Below, in pieces: positions 1 to 7,659 of a DNA stretch of 11,014 nucleotides; positions within the stretch are counted from its first letter, which is position 1, and each line of letters opens with the position of its first letter. Where the stretch lies: contig DAOWDZ010000085.1 in the NCBI GenBank assembly GCA_030638765.1, positions 1-11,014 of the forward strand, read 5' to 3'. The notes below the pieces were generated by a model that had not been told where the DNA came from, did not search any database, and saw nothing but the letters and a program-made list of their open reading frames with translations. The stretch comes from Desulfocapsa sp. Lineage in GTDB: Bacteria; Desulfobacterota; Desulfobulbia; Desulfobulbales; Desulfocapsaceae. The position numbers were made by a program, and so were the translations under genes.

Positions 1-473
1 ATGATAAACTTCCGTCACTTAGCACGCTCCCAACACGTTACTACTGGCAGCCAAGACTGCGACTAAGCAAAAACGCATACAGAACCCCATAGAGAGATCT
101 GCAAAATCAAAAATCTTGCTTTATAAACCTAATATTCTGCTTTCTCCCTTTTTATTCCGTCTCCTTCGCTCACTCAGTATCGATTCAATTTTTATCGTCG
201 TCACCAACTAAATTGTTATATGCCAATATGTCTCTATTACTATATGCATATGTTACACTTTGACACCATAGATTTACATATGTGACATCATATTTTCACA
301 AATTGTCAAGTTTCCCTGTGATAAATTGCCAATTCAAACGGCAAAAGTCAGACAACAAATGAATTATTGCCAAAATGTCTACGTTGTGATTAAGTTAATT
401 GACAATGAGACACATATTAAAAGATTTTTTGACAAAATAGCCCGTTCACCATTCATTTTGAGAAAAACAGACC
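1..473. other. Gene-poor leader upstream of the recombinase-like gene
   Basis: I see no convincing protein or RNA gene here. Short open stretches exist: a 21-codon frame from base 1, and a 23-codon minus-strand frame at 19-90 that reads like a lipoprotein signal peptide but stops right after its cysteine. Neither has a ribosome binding site. The left part (1-200) is featureless to me and could hold the tail of a gene that ends before the window. The right part (about 220-434) is AT-rich and carries the repeated GACA/TGTC motifs described separately, so it is probably the control region of the gene at 474. Confidence 0.55.
222..434. promoter_or_regulatory. Cluster of repeated GACA/TGTC motifs upstream of the recombinase-like gene
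   Basis: Within 213 bases the tetramer GACA or its complement TGTC occurs nine times, beginning at 229, 262, 284, 304, 351, 376, 401, 409 and 431. About two would be expected by chance. Longer repeats are embedded. TGACAYCATA occurs at 261-270 and 283-292, 22 bases apart (two helical turns). GCCAAWATGTCT occurs at 222-233 and 369-380, 147 bases apart (about 14 turns). A 5-bp inverted repeat TTGCC/GGCAA lies at 326-344. Two copies (399-404 and 429-434) read TTGACA like a sigma-70 -35 box, but I find no good -10 box at the right spacing. The likeliest meaning is a multi-site operator, perhaps autoregulatory for the DNA-binding protein encoded next door; that is inference. Confidence 0.45.
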
Positions 474-1187
474 ATGACAACCATTGGATATATCTTTTTA
501 GATGCAAACCGTGATGAGTTAATTCCCCTTGAACAGCAACGCCTGGAATTACAGACATACGCCACAGAACTCAGGTTATCCTTCGACGAACTTCTGGTAG
601 AACAATCATATTCACCTGCTATCCCATTACTGGAAAGAACTGAAGGGAAACGAATGGTAAGTAACGCCCAACCACTTGATACCATTATAGTTATGAAGGC
701 ATCATGGGTACTAGGAAATCCCAAAGTCGCCCTATCTCTTCTTGAAAAGTTGAAAGAAAAAGAAGTATCTCTCTTTTGCATCGATCTTGAGGGAAATATC
801 AGCATGCCCACACAGACAAAATTGATACGTTCACAGGGAATATCTTCAATGGTTTACAAACTTTGCAACGCTTTATCTCTTGGGGGAAGCGGGGGGCATG
901 GTGCTGCCATTCGTGCAGGTAAGGCGCGTCAGAAAATGGAGGGTAAATATCTTGGTGGCCCCGTTCCCTTCGGATGGATGGTTGGAGAGGATGGCAAACT
1001 CCAGCAGGACATGCAACAGCAGGATCTTATAGCAGAAATGATACGGTTAAAGGCTGATCGCTGGTCCTACCGCGATATTGCAAAAAAAATGCAGGAAGAG
1101 CAGGGACTCAATTTGTCACATGAGGGGATAAGACGAATCCTGATAAAAAATCCAAAACCAGTCAGTACTCTTTCACCTGACTTTTAA
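474..1187 (+). CDS. Serine-recombinase-family protein, catalytic residues lost (putative DNA-binding regulator)
   Basis: The 237-residue protein follows the resolvase/invertase plan. The N-terminal domain starts GYIFLDANRDE (5-15) and continues with LEQQ (19-22). The core strand and helix are at about 66-97. A linker at 141-168 (AGKARQKMEGKYLGG, then PFGW) is typical of the recombinase-domain family, and a helix-turn-helix-like tail spans about 183-224. In active enzymes the first motif is Y-x-R-V-S; here the Arg is F8 and the catalytic Ser is D10. The second motif, normally K-L-D-R-L-S-R, is K-A-S-W-V-L-G (75-81), so its Asp and both Arg residues are gone. The gene is intact, so it was probably kept as a DNA-binding protein, not as a recombinase. 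There is no good Shine-Dalgarno before the ATG; a later start would remove the recognisable first strand. It converges on the usp gene and has a repeat-rich upstream region. Confidence 0.8.
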   Translation: MTTIGYIFLDANRDELIPLEQQRLELQTYATELRLSFDELLVEQSYSPAIPLLERTEGKRMVSNAQPLDTIIVMKASWVLGNPKVALSLLEKLKEKEVSLFCIDLEGNISMPTQTKLIRSQGISSMVYKLCNALSLGGSGGHGAAIRAGKARQKMEGKYLGGPVPFGWMVGEDGKLQQDMQQQDLIAEMIRLKADRWSYRDIAKKMQEEQGLNLSHEGIRRILIKNPKPVSTLSPDF

Positions 1188-1295
1188 TACTTTCTGCTCT
1201 TCCACACTAACATCTCAGTGTAAAAAGGGGACTTACTACCCATAACCTTCAGAAAAAACAGTGCTCCGAATAGATAGTAAGACCACATGAGAGCA
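1188..1295. other. Convergent intergenic spacer
   Basis: This is the 108-base gap between the ends of the + strand recombinase-like gene and the - strand universal stress gene. It contains a small inverted repeat (ACACT at 1204-1208, AGTGT at 1217-1221, loop of 8) and a second pair, CTTACTA (1232-1238) and TAGTAAG (1275-1281). Neither is followed by a proper U-run on either strand, so I do not call a rho-independent terminator. Confidence 0.4.
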
Positions 1296-1775
1296 TCATA
1301 ACTGTTCTGACTGCAACCGAACTGTTAAAACAGGGATTGAACAATGACTCATAACATCACGAGCCACAGAGCCTAGAAACACCTTGTCTATCAGACTTTT
1401 GGCACGGGTGCCCAACACAAGAATATCAAAAGCACCATCCTCTACAGCAGCAAGAATTTCCTGAGCTGGAGCGCCGAGCTTGATGAGGATATGGTCAAGA
1501 TCAAGTTTACAATTGGGAAGATCTGCTCTTCTCTTCTTACACAGGCTGAGTATTTCTTCCTTTTTAACACTTATGGCAGCATTTCTCTCATCACTGATGG
1601 ATGGTTTTTTCCGATCAGCTCCAAAGGCTGATATCTCTTTAGAGGCATCAGGGATAACATGAATAACAGTTATCTCTGCATCATATTTTTCCGCAAGACT
1701 CCTGGCCCATCCCATTGCTGGAGTTGCACTTTCAGATAAATCTGTTGCGTAAAGTATTTTTGATATTTGTGACAT
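1296..1775 (-). CDS. Universal stress protein (UspA family), single domain
   Basis: The 159-residue cytoplasmic alpha/beta protein has the single-domain Usp layout: strand one KILYATDLSESA (6-17), strand two AEITVIHVIPD (33-43), LGAPAQEIL (100-108), and the nucleotide-binding C-terminus LVLGTRAKS...VFLGSVARDVM (119-142) ending in IPVLTVR. The ATP-binding signature G-x2-G-x9-G-S/T is nearly complete as G122, A125, G135, S136; the second Gly is Ala, so ATP binding is plausible but unproven. I chose the ATG at 1775 over one six codons upstream because AGGAG (1783-1787) sits 7 nt before it, and that sequence would be coding if the earlier start were used. It lies 114 nt downstream of fdhD on the same strand, so co-transcription is possible. 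Family members help cells survive starvation or redox stress; no specific partner can be read here. Confidence 0.9.
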   Translation of the reverse strand: MSQISKILYATDLSESATPAMGWARSLAEKYDAEITVIHVIPDASKEISAFGADRKKPSISDERNAAISVKKEEILSLCKKRRADLPNCKLDLDHILIKLGAPAQEILAAVEDGAFDILVLGTRAKSLIDKVFLGSVARDVMSHCSIPVLTVRLQSEQL

Positions 1776-1782
1776 TGTAATG

Positions 1783-1787
1783 CTCCT
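1783..1787 (-). promoter_or_regulatory. Ribosome binding site that decides the usp start
   Basis: AGGAG on the - strand lies 7 nt upstream of the ATG at 1775. It would be inside the coding sequence if the ATG at 1793 were used, and no comparable site precedes that earlier ATG. Confidence 0.7.
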
Positions 1788-1889
1788 ATTCAATCATAAT
1801 GCTCGATTCGATTTATATAATTCAGTCTTTACTTGCTCGTACTCTAGTCTTCCTGTTTACCCTAAACACAAGACTCCAGGATATTCATC

Positions 1890-2675
1890 TCAGCAATGAA
1901 TGCGCTCTGGTGCATTAAATACATTCAGTCGTCCAGGCCGGGCATACCCAATTAAAGTAACTCCGGCACGGCGGGCAATGGCAAGCCCTAACGATGAGGG
2001 AGAGGTGCGGGACATAACAATGGGAATACCAATACGAGCACACTTCAAAACCATATCAGACGTTAAACGGCCGGTGGTATACACTGCTCCACTTGCAGGA
2101 ATTTTACCCATCAGGATCGCTCCGATAACTTTGTCCACGGCATTATGACGTCCAACATCTTCATAAAAGCCCTGTAACCGTCCATCTGCCCACAAGCCAC
2201 ATCCATGTATACAATGCGTTGCCGGACCAAGAGGCGATTGCTGCAGCATCTCACGAATAAACTGATTCATTTCATCGAGTGTTGCCGTACATTCGTTAAG
2301 AGGGTCAAAAGCTCCTTCCAACATTTCCCTTGATATCTTTCCAGTACCACCACAACCGGAAGTAATAATAACCTCCTTTGGTTCGCTACCTTCTTCAACA
2401 TCAGCATGAACTGAAATACGTCCTTCCGGGCACACTAAAACTTCGCGTACCTGACCGACTTTATTAATATATCCCTGACCAAAGAGAAAACCTGCCCCAA
2501 ACTCTTCAAGCCCCGTAGCAAGCACCATGGATGCTCCTATTTCCCTGTCATTTAAGGCAACTTTATACGGTACCTCGATGGCAAGCGTTTCCTTTCTCTC
2601 TTCATTACCTGCAGCGCTGATAACTACAGTCTTCTGTTTGAGTGTGACCAGGTCTTCAATATTGTCCAAAATCAT
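1890..2675 (-). CDS. fdhD: Formate dehydrogenase accessory sulfurtransferase FdhD
   Basis: The 261-residue cytoplasmic protein matches FdhD along its length (E. coli FdhD is about 277). FdhD moves sulfur from the cysteine desulfurase IscS to the molybdenum or tungsten cofactor, which formate dehydrogenases need. Visible motifs are LATGLEEFGAGFLFGQGYI (52-70), the active-loop cysteine in TSGCGGTGK (105-113), YEDVGRHNAVDK (171-182), TTGRLTSDMV (200-209), SRTSPSSLGLAIA (222-234) and ARPGRLNVFNAPERI (245-259). The loop usually carries C-x-x-C; here it is C108-G-G-T111, so only the first cysteine remains. Other cysteines (C155, C159, C261) lie outside the usual loop. No strong Shine-Dalgarno precedes the ATG, but an in-frame stop just upstream limits the choice. 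No formate dehydrogenase gene is in the window, so its client enzyme must be encoded elsewhere. Confidence 0.93.
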   Translation of the reverse strand: MILDNIEDLVTLKQKTVVISAAGNEERKETLAIEVPYKVALNDREIGASMVLATGLEEFGAGFLFGQGYINKVGQVREVLVCPEGRISVHADVEEGSEPKEVIITSGCGGTGKISREMLEGAFDPLNECTATLDEMNQFIREMLQQSPLGPATHCIHGCGLWADGRLQGFYEDVGRHNAVDKVIGAILMGKIPASGAVYTTGRLTSDMVLKCARIGIPIVMSRTSPSSLGLAIARRAGVTLIGYARPGRLNVFNAPERIHC

Positions 2676-3081
2676 ATACCAATTTAAAATTTTTCATATT
2701 TACTCAGCATTATCCGATTTGATTAGTCAGGAATATTTGTGTATTGCTTTCTTAAGCATCTCTGGAAAATTCGTATTCTATATATTGTAAATGTTCCAGC
2801 CGGACAACAGTGATATTTATTATGATATAAAAAATTTTCTTTTTTTTTGCGAACCTATTCAACAAAAAAACCAAAATCGCTCTCGAATTAAACTGCCAGA
2901 AAAAGGCTACTTGCTACTTAGATATTGGTAAATCTTAGACATACTCCGGAAAAATAAAAACCTGACTGAATGATAACAGATTTGTCATCATAAACACGCC
3001 GTAAAAAGACACTGAGGGTTTTAAGAGAAAACAATCCAATATATATCCTACAGGATTATCCTCCCTTCGCTTCTAATACTA
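2676..3081. other. AT-rich intergenic region between fdhD and the HD-GYP gene
   Basis: About 400 bases lie between the start of fdhD and the end of the HD-GYP regulator, both on the - strand. I find no gene. The stretch is AT-rich, with a run of nine T at about 2840-2848. It must contain the fdhD promoter, but no pair of boxes is convincing. The only clear structure is the imperfect palindrome at 2970-2991. There is no obvious terminator directly behind the HD-GYP gene; a short ATCCT/AGGAT pair at about 3045-3057 is too small. Confidence 0.5.
2970..2991. repeat. 22-base imperfect palindrome (possible operator or hairpin)
   Basis: The arms are ATGATAACA (2970-2978) and TGTCATCAT (2983-2991) around a 4-base loop; eight of nine positions are complementary and the ninth can form a G-U pair in RNA. 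On the - strand a T-rich stretch follows only after about 8 bases, so it is a poor terminator for the HD-GYP operon. It could equally be a dimeric regulator site about 300 bases upstream of fdhD. Function is unknown. Confidence 0.35.
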
Positions 3082-4173
3082 TTATCCCATCAAATTTTTT
3101 CGTTCTTCATCAAAATCAGCATAGGTCAAAGCTATTTCTCTGAATTCATCTTCATGTTCCAGAAAAACATCAACCATATCAGGGTCAAAATGTTTCGCTC
3201 GACCCTCTGCAATAACAGCAACTGCATCTTGATGTCTGAGAGATTCCTTGTAGAAACGCTTGCTGATAAGAGCATCATAAACATCAGCAATAGCCATTAT
3301 CCGACCTTGAATGGGAATATCTTCCCCAATCAATCCTTCCGGATAACCTGACCCATCCCACTTTTCATGATGACTCCCTGCAATAACCTGAGCATGATGA
3401 AGGAAGGAACCCTCCCCCAGTTTTCTCTGAGAAACAGCTATTACGTCCTTGCCATAAGTTGCATGTTTTTTCATTATTTCAAATTCTTCTCTACTTAATT
3501 TTCCTTTTTTCAACAAAATGCCATCGGGCACTCCAACCTTACCAATATCATGGAGTGGTGCCGACTTGTACAAAATAGTAATAGTATCATCATCCAGAAA
3601 GTCACAAAATTTAGGGTGATCTTTAAGGTTTTCAGCTAATAACTTCACATATTTTTTCGTTCGCTTGATATGTCCACCGGTTTCTGGGTCTCGATACTCC
3701 GCCAGGGTTCCCATGGACTCAATGGTGACTTCCTGAGTCAATTCAACCTCTTTTGTTCGTTCCCGCACTAAAACATCGAGGTTATCCTTGTGAATTTTCA
3801 GTTCAAGCTGGTTATGCACTCGTGCCTGGACCAATTCAGGACTGAAAGGTTTAGTAATGTAATCCACTGCACCAAGCATTAATCCTTTCTCTTCATTTGC
3901 CTCATCCACCATGGCAGTTAAAAATATGATCGGGATGTGTTTTGTTGCAGGATTTTCTTTGAGAGTTCGACACACCTCATAGCCATTCATTCCTGGCATC
4001 ATAATATCGAGTAAAATCAAATCCGGCATCTCAGTCTCTACGCTTTCAAGTGCAGACTCACCGTCCATGGCGACACTTATTTCATACTCACCATCCAACG
4101 TTTCAATGAGTATATCAATATTTGATTCTACATCATCGACTATCAAAACAATACAACCTGATAAGTCAACCAT
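3082..4173 (-). CDS. Response regulator with HD-GYP domain (predicted c-di-GMP phosphodiesterase)
   Basis: The 363-residue soluble protein has a receiver domain (about 5-125) and, after a short coiled linker (about 126-150), an HD-GYP domain (about 150-350). The receiver has the acidic pair D13/D14, phospho-acceptor D56 in [12 protein letters not shown]86 and K108 (TKPF). The HD-GYP part has the upstream signature [15 protein letters not shown] (158-172), the metal-binding H208-D209 in [11 protein letters not shown]237, [11 protein letters not shown] (268-278) with an intact GYP, and IADVYDAL (295-302). With all key residues present it should hydrolyse cyclic di-GMP when phosphorylated, like RpfG. 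I chose the ATG at 4173, which overlaps the kinase stop by 8 nt (ATGGTTGA, translational coupling); a start at 4218 would add 15 atypical residues within the kinase gene. It is the last gene of the V4R-kinase-regulator operon. Confidence 0.93.
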   Translation of the reverse strand: MVDLSGCIVLIVDDVESNIDILIETLDGEYEISVAMDGESALESVETEMPDLILLDIMMPGMNGYEVCRTLKENPATKHIPIIFLTAMVDEANEEKGLMLGAVDYITKPFSPELVQARVHNQLELKIHKDNLDVLVRERTKEVELTQEVTIESMGTLAEYRDPETGGHIKRTKKYVKLLAENLKDHPKFCDFLDDDTITILYKSAPLHDIGKVGVPDGILLKKGKLSREEFEIMKKHATYGKDVIAVSQRKLGEGSFLHHAQVIAGSHHEKWDGSGYPEGLIGEDIPIQGRIMAIADVYDALISKRFYKESLRHQDAVAVIAEGRAKHFDPDMVDVFLEHEDEFREIALTYADFDEERKNLMG

Positions 4174-6919
4174 TGTCGGGCACCATATTTTTGAGTTTTT
4201 CAAGCAGTGAAACCACAACTAAATCAGCATCTTTAAATTTATATTTCCCTATCAGTCTGCTGAGTTCTTCAATTTCTGAACTGTAGCCAGGGGACCAAGT
4301 GTAATAAATTATTTGAGATAATATTTTTTTAGTTGGCTTGGGTTTACGCTTCTTAACATGAGGAGAAATTTCCTTAAGTAGATCCACAAGAACAGTAAGG
4401 TTACCCGTTTCTTTTTCTTCAGAAATCTCTATTTTTTCAGCAGTCACAAAGTCCTTAAGAGAACCTGTAACTTCATTTAATTCCTGCTCCAATTTATCCA
4501 GTAATTCATTGAGATCTCCGAATTTACTATTCTTCATGGCTATCTCAACAACCCCGGCAGCTACCTGGACCTGCTTAGCCCCAATATTTCCTGCCACCCC
4601 TTTAAGCGAATGTGCCAGGCGAATGGCCAGTTCCAAATCATAACTCTCCTGAGCTTTTTTTATGTGCGGTGTAGCATCAGCATATTCTGTATAAAACTTT
4701 ACCAGCAGTTTTCGATACAGCTGCCGATTGCCGCCCACTCGGTAAAGACCACTTTTTGTATCAATATGTTCAAAGTCAGGTAACGGTAACTTCTCTAGGG
4801 ACGCTATTTCAGGGCTCTTTTCAGCAATAACTTTTTTCGGAATCCCCCTTTCTCCTGGCGTAATCCATTGCAACAGGACTTGGCATAACTTATTTGGATC
4901 AATGGGTTTAGTTACATGATCGTCCATGCCGGCCTGGATGCTTCTCTCTCTATCACCGGCCATTGCATTAGCTGTCATGGCTACTATCGGAACATTTTTG
5001 GACACCCCTTCAAGTTTTCGTATTTCCTGAGTGGCTTCAAAACCTCCCATTATTGGCATTTGGATATCCATTAACACGATATCATATTCTTGCTCTGTAA
5101 CCATTTCCACAGCGACTTTACCATTTCCTGCAACATCCACTAGCAACGAAGACTGCTCAAGGATCTCCTTCGCCACCTGCTGGTTAATCTCATTATCCTC
5201 CACCAAAAGAACCCGGGCCCCAAGGATACCTTTAAGATCATCGGTATTAACTTCTTTTGCAGCCCTAGTCGTAAAAGGCCCGCCTACTTCCATGCCAAAA
5301 GCCTGCTTAACCGTGTCCTGAAGTAACGAACGACTCGCTGGTTTCACCAGGAAACCTTCCAACCCCGCATCCTCAGCCTGCTGCATGATTTCCTGACGAC
5401 CATAGGAGGTCACCATTATAATTTTAGGCATTTGAGGAAGTTTAAGCTCTTTTATCTTTTCGCAGGCAGTAAAACCATTCATCCCCCCCATCTTCCAATC
5501 CATCAATATCAATTCAAAGGGTTTACCTTCCACCTCTGCCCTTTCAACCTCAGCCAGAGCCTCTTCACCTGAGGGAGCCTCCGAAACTTTCATGGCCATG
5601 GATTCCAGCATATCCTGTAATATTTCACGGGAAATTTGGTTGTCATCCACAACCAAAACTCGTTTACCGCGCAAATTTAATATATCAGATAAGGCCAAGT
5701 CTTTCTCTGTACTCAGCTTAAAGACTGCTGTGAAGGTAAAGGTACTCCCTACTCCTGCCTCACTCTCCACCCAAATTTCACCACCCATCATCTCAGAGAG
5801 TGTTTTGGAAATTGTCAAGCCAAGACCAGTTCCACCATACTTTCTGGTGATTGTGCTATCTGCCTGAGAGAATGCACTAAAAAGTTTGTTCTGCTGTTCC
5901 TCTGTAAGACCAATGCCGGAATCACGAACGGAGAACTGTAATTTTGCCTGTTCTTCTTTTATATCCAAAGCTTCTACGCTAACTACAATCTCACCTTTTT
6001 CTGTGAACTTAACGGCATTATTAGCAAGATTAACCAAAACTTGACCAAGACGCAGCTGATCACCGACCAAAGAGGTCGGAACATCCTTGTGAACATTAAA
6101 TAATAACTCCAGCCCTTTCTCCTCAGCCCTCAAACCAACCAAATTAGCGAGATTAACAAAAACGGTATCGAGGCGGAAAGACGTTGATTCCATATTGAGT
6201 TTACCGGCTTCGATCTTTGAGAAATCAAGGATATCATTAATAATACCCAGAAGAGCATTGGCAGAGAACTGTATTTTAATTATATAATCGCGTTGCTTGG
6301 GGGTAAGATCGGTCTTCAACGCCAAATAGCTCATACCAGTTATGGCATTCATTGGCGTACGGATCTCATGGCTCATGTTCGCCAGAAAATCGGATTTAGC
6401 ACGAGTAGCATCCTCGGCTTCTGTTCGGGACTCTTCAAGAGCCTCCATCATTTTGAGCATGTCGCGACGGGCTTTTGCCAGTTCATCAACACGCTTTTGT
6501 AATATCTCATTAACTTCTGTTCGCTCCCTGAAAGAACTTTCAAGTTGCTGAGTCATGGTATTAAAGGCATCTGAAAATTCGCCGATAAAATCTATCCTTC
6601 TACTGAAATCTCCCTCAGCAATCTGCTGTGTCGTCCAGGTTAAATGTCGAAGGTTTGCCTGCAGATTCTTAATCGACTGTAGAAGTGCCAACTGACCCTT
6701 AGGGGCTTCAAAATCCAGATCGCCTATAGATAATGAATGTACAAGGTTAGTGACACCATTATATTCTTCAAGAAATCTGTTAATATAGGTAACTACCTGC
6801 TTAATTTCATTGTCAGGATGATCTTCAGGCAACTCTATTGAATCTGCCTTTTGTCCTCTCAATAACAGATAAAAAACCTCTGTTATCTTATCAATGAATT
6901 CTTCTTTAACCTCAAGCAT
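4166..6919 (-). CDS. Soluble hybrid histidine kinase: HAMP-HisKA-HATPase-REC-REC-Hpt
   Basis: The 917-residue protein has no membrane span. In order: an N-terminal helical part with HAMP-like segments (about 55-130, with [11 protein letters not shown] and [14 protein letters not shown]); a coiled coil (about 130-172); HisKA with H184 in NMSHEIRTP; an HATPase with N-box LANNAVKF (298-305), DSGIG (333-337) and [11 protein letters not shown] (362-372); receiver 1 (418-541, D474 in LMDWKM); receiver 2 (568-686, D618 in LMDIQMP); and Hpt (about 725-820, H770 in AHSLKG). A C-terminal helical tail (about 838-917) follows. It can run a full BarA-type phosphorelay, but it has no PAS, GAF or periplasmic sensor of its own. 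The V4R gene 11 nt upstream may supply the input and the HD-GYP regulator, overlapping by 8 nt, the output. Both are inferences from gene order. Confidence 0.93.
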   Translation of the reverse strand: MLEVKEEFIDKITEVFYLLLRGQKADSIELPEDHPDNEIKQVVTYINRFLEEYNGVTNLVHSLSIGDLDFEAPKGQLALLQSIKNLQANLRHLTWTTQQIAEGDFSRRIDFIGEFSDAFNTMTQQLESSFRERTEVNEILQKRVDELAKARRDMLKMMEALEESRTEAEDATRAKSDFLANMSHEIRTPMNAITGMSYLALKTDLTPKQRDYIIKIQFSANALLGIINDILDFSKIEAGKLNMESTSFRLDTVFVNLANLVGLRAEEKGLELLFNVHKDVPTSLVGDQLRLGQVLVNLANNAVKFTEKGEIVVSVEALDIKEEQAKLQFSVRDSGIGLTEEQQNKLFSAFSQADSTITRKYGGTGLGLTISKTLSEMMGGEIWVESEAGVGSTFTFTAVFKLSTEKDLALSDILNLRGKRVLVVDDNQISREILQDMLESMAMKVSEAPSGEEALAEVERAEVEGKPFELILMDWKMGGMNGFTACEKIKELKLPQMPKIIMVTSYGRQEIMQQAEDAGLEGFLVKPASRSLLQDTVKQAFGMEVGGPFTTRAAKEVNTDDLKGILGARVLLVEDNEINQQVAKEILEQSSLLVDVAGNGKVAVEMVTEQEYDIVLMDIQMPIMGGFEATQEIRKLEGVSKNVPIVAMTANAMAGDRERSIQAGMDDHVTKPIDPNKLCQVLLQWITPGERGIPKKVIAEKSPEIASLEKLPLPDFEHIDTKSGLYRVGGNRQLYRKLLVKFYTEYADATPHIKKAQESYDLELAIRLAHSLKGVAGNIGAKQVQVAAGVVEIAMKNSKFGDLNELLDKLEQELNEVTGSLKDFVTAEKIEISEEKETGNLTVLVDLLKEISPHVKKRKPKPTKKILSQIIYYTWSPGYSSEIEELSRLIGKYKFKDADLVVVSLLEKLKNMVPDNG

Positions 6920-6930
6920 ACACCGAGAAC

Positions 6931-7458
6931 CTACTGAATAACCTTAACATCAAAACGACAAACCCTATCACCGGAGCACCAACAATCCACTTCCTTCACA
7001 TCAAAAGGCTTCCCGGTATATTCATAAAGTAATCCGTTAATAAAGCCCTCATCATAAGTACAAATCTCTTCATCACAAACTGGCAGCCCAGAACAATCAA
7101 GATCTTCAGCCACAGCCAGGGTAAAATGCATTGCATCCAGGTCAGCGTGCTCAACTCTCAAGATACCTATCTTTAAAGTTTTAAGCAGCTCTTGAACCTC
7201 TGCAATAAAATCATTAAAATTATTTTCTTTATTTATCATTTTTTTGCATAAAGCCTTGCCTGCTTGCTCACCTGCATCATAAAAAATTTTGTCTGCTGTG
7301 GCTGCATCATATTGCTTTATAAGCACATCCCTAAGAGTAAACTGCATCAAACGATACACAGCGACATCAGTTGTTGGTCCAAGATTAGGGCGGCCTTCTT
7401 CAATGTCCCCTATCATATTCCAATCAAATTGCAGTTCCTCTCTTTCTTCCTTAAACAT
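6931..7458 (-). CDS. Stand-alone V4R-domain protein (predicted small-ligand sensor)
   Basis: The 175-residue soluble protein is essentially one V4R (4-vinyl-reductase) domain. A helical half has [17 protein letters not shown] (35-51) and [11 protein letters not shown] (60-70). The C-terminal half has [25 protein letters not shown] (134-158) and closes with the family's cysteine pattern C159-W-C161-...-C167-R-F. Extra cysteines are C122, C128 and C133. In sigma-54 activators such as XylR, DmpR and MopR a V4R segment forms part of the zinc-containing aromatic-binding sensor; stand-alone forms are poorly characterised. The cysteines suggest bound metal, but the ligand cannot be read. I prefer the ATG at 7458, because GGAG (7465-7468) lies 6 nt upstream; the ATG at 7470 adds four residues and has no such site. 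It is first in the operon, so it is the obvious candidate sensor for the sensorless kinase. Confidence 0.85.
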   Translation of the reverse strand: MFKEEREELQFDWNMIGDIEEGRPNLGPTTDVAVYRLMQFTLRDVLIKQYDAATADKIFYDAGEQAGKALCKKMINKENNFNDFIAEVQELLKTLKIGILRVEHADLDAMHFTLAVAEDLDCSGLPVCDEEICTYDEGFINGLLYEYTGKPFDVKEVDCWCSGDRVCRFDVKVIQ

Positions 7459-7464
7459 TTGATT

Positions 7465-7468
7465 CTCC
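7465..7468 (-). promoter_or_regulatory. Ribosome binding site favouring the V4R start at 7458
   Basis: GGAG on the - strand lies 6 nt before the ATG at 7458. The alternative ATG at 7470 is preceded only by an A/T-rich run. The two starts differ by four codons, so the domain is not affected. Confidence 0.5.
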
Positions 7469-7483
7469 ATTGGTTTTAAAATC

Positions 7484-7510
7484 TACCCAAGCCTCTACGT
7501 CTCCTGGGTA
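7484..7510 (-). promoter_or_regulatory. Short inverted repeat in the 5' leader of the V4R operon
   Basis: TACCCA and TGGGTA form a perfect 6-bp stem around a 15-base loop, 26-52 bases before the V4R start codon and inside the leader predicted from the sigma-54 promoter. It could form a small RNA hairpin; no anti-Shine-Dalgarno pairing or riboswitch fold is evident. Confidence 0.25.
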
Positions 7511-7559
7511 AGAGAAATAATGACATGACACCATAAATAGTTAGCACAATTTATAACAA

Positions 7560-7575
7560 AGCAATTGTTGTGCCA
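7560..7575 (-). promoter_or_regulatory. Sigma-54 (RpoN) promoter of the V4R-kinase-HD-GYP operon
   Basis: Read on the - strand, the sequence is TGGCAC, five bases, TTGCT. This fits the sigma-54 consensus TGGCAC-N5-TTGC(A/T) exactly, with the invariant GG and GC 12 bases apart. It points at the V4R operon. Transcription would start near 7549, giving a leader of about 90 bases to the V4R ATG. Sigma-54 promoters need an ATP-driven activator bound upstream; the palindrome at 7660-7696 lies at about -111 to -147, where such sites usually are. No activator is encoded in the window. Confidence 0.75.
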
Positions 7576-7588
7576 CTTTCATACAACA
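7566..7588. repeat. Inverted repeat overlapping the -24 box of the sigma-54 promoter
   Basis: TGTTGT (7566-7571) and ACAACA (7583-7588) are perfect 6-bp arms with an 11-base spacer. The span covers the -24 element, so a bound protein would block RNA polymerase; the repeat could also be chance in a short-repeat-rich stretch. Confidence 0.3.
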
Positions 7589-7659
7589 CACGGCACTAAA
7601 TATAATCGATTTATTTCAATACATTACACAGAAAAAAAGAAATAAAAAATATCAAAAGG

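Noticed and set aside
19..90. Minus-strand 23-codon frame resembling a lipoprotein signal peptide (ending LGAC)
   Set aside because: It stops directly after the lipobox cysteine and has no ribosome binding site. It may be chance; a frameshifted lipoprotein cannot be shown.
281..300. CRP-like site TGTGA...TCACA
   Set aside because: The half-sites are 10 bases apart where CRP needs 6, so it does not fit the consensus; I fold it into the GACA/TGTC cluster.
326..514. 62-codon + strand frame before the recombinase-like gene
   Set aside because: It overlaps the repeat cluster and the start of the real gene, has no ribosome binding site, and its sequence has no family features.
1204..1221. Hairpin as terminator between convergent genes
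   Set aside because: The stem is only 5 bp and no U-run follows on either strand.
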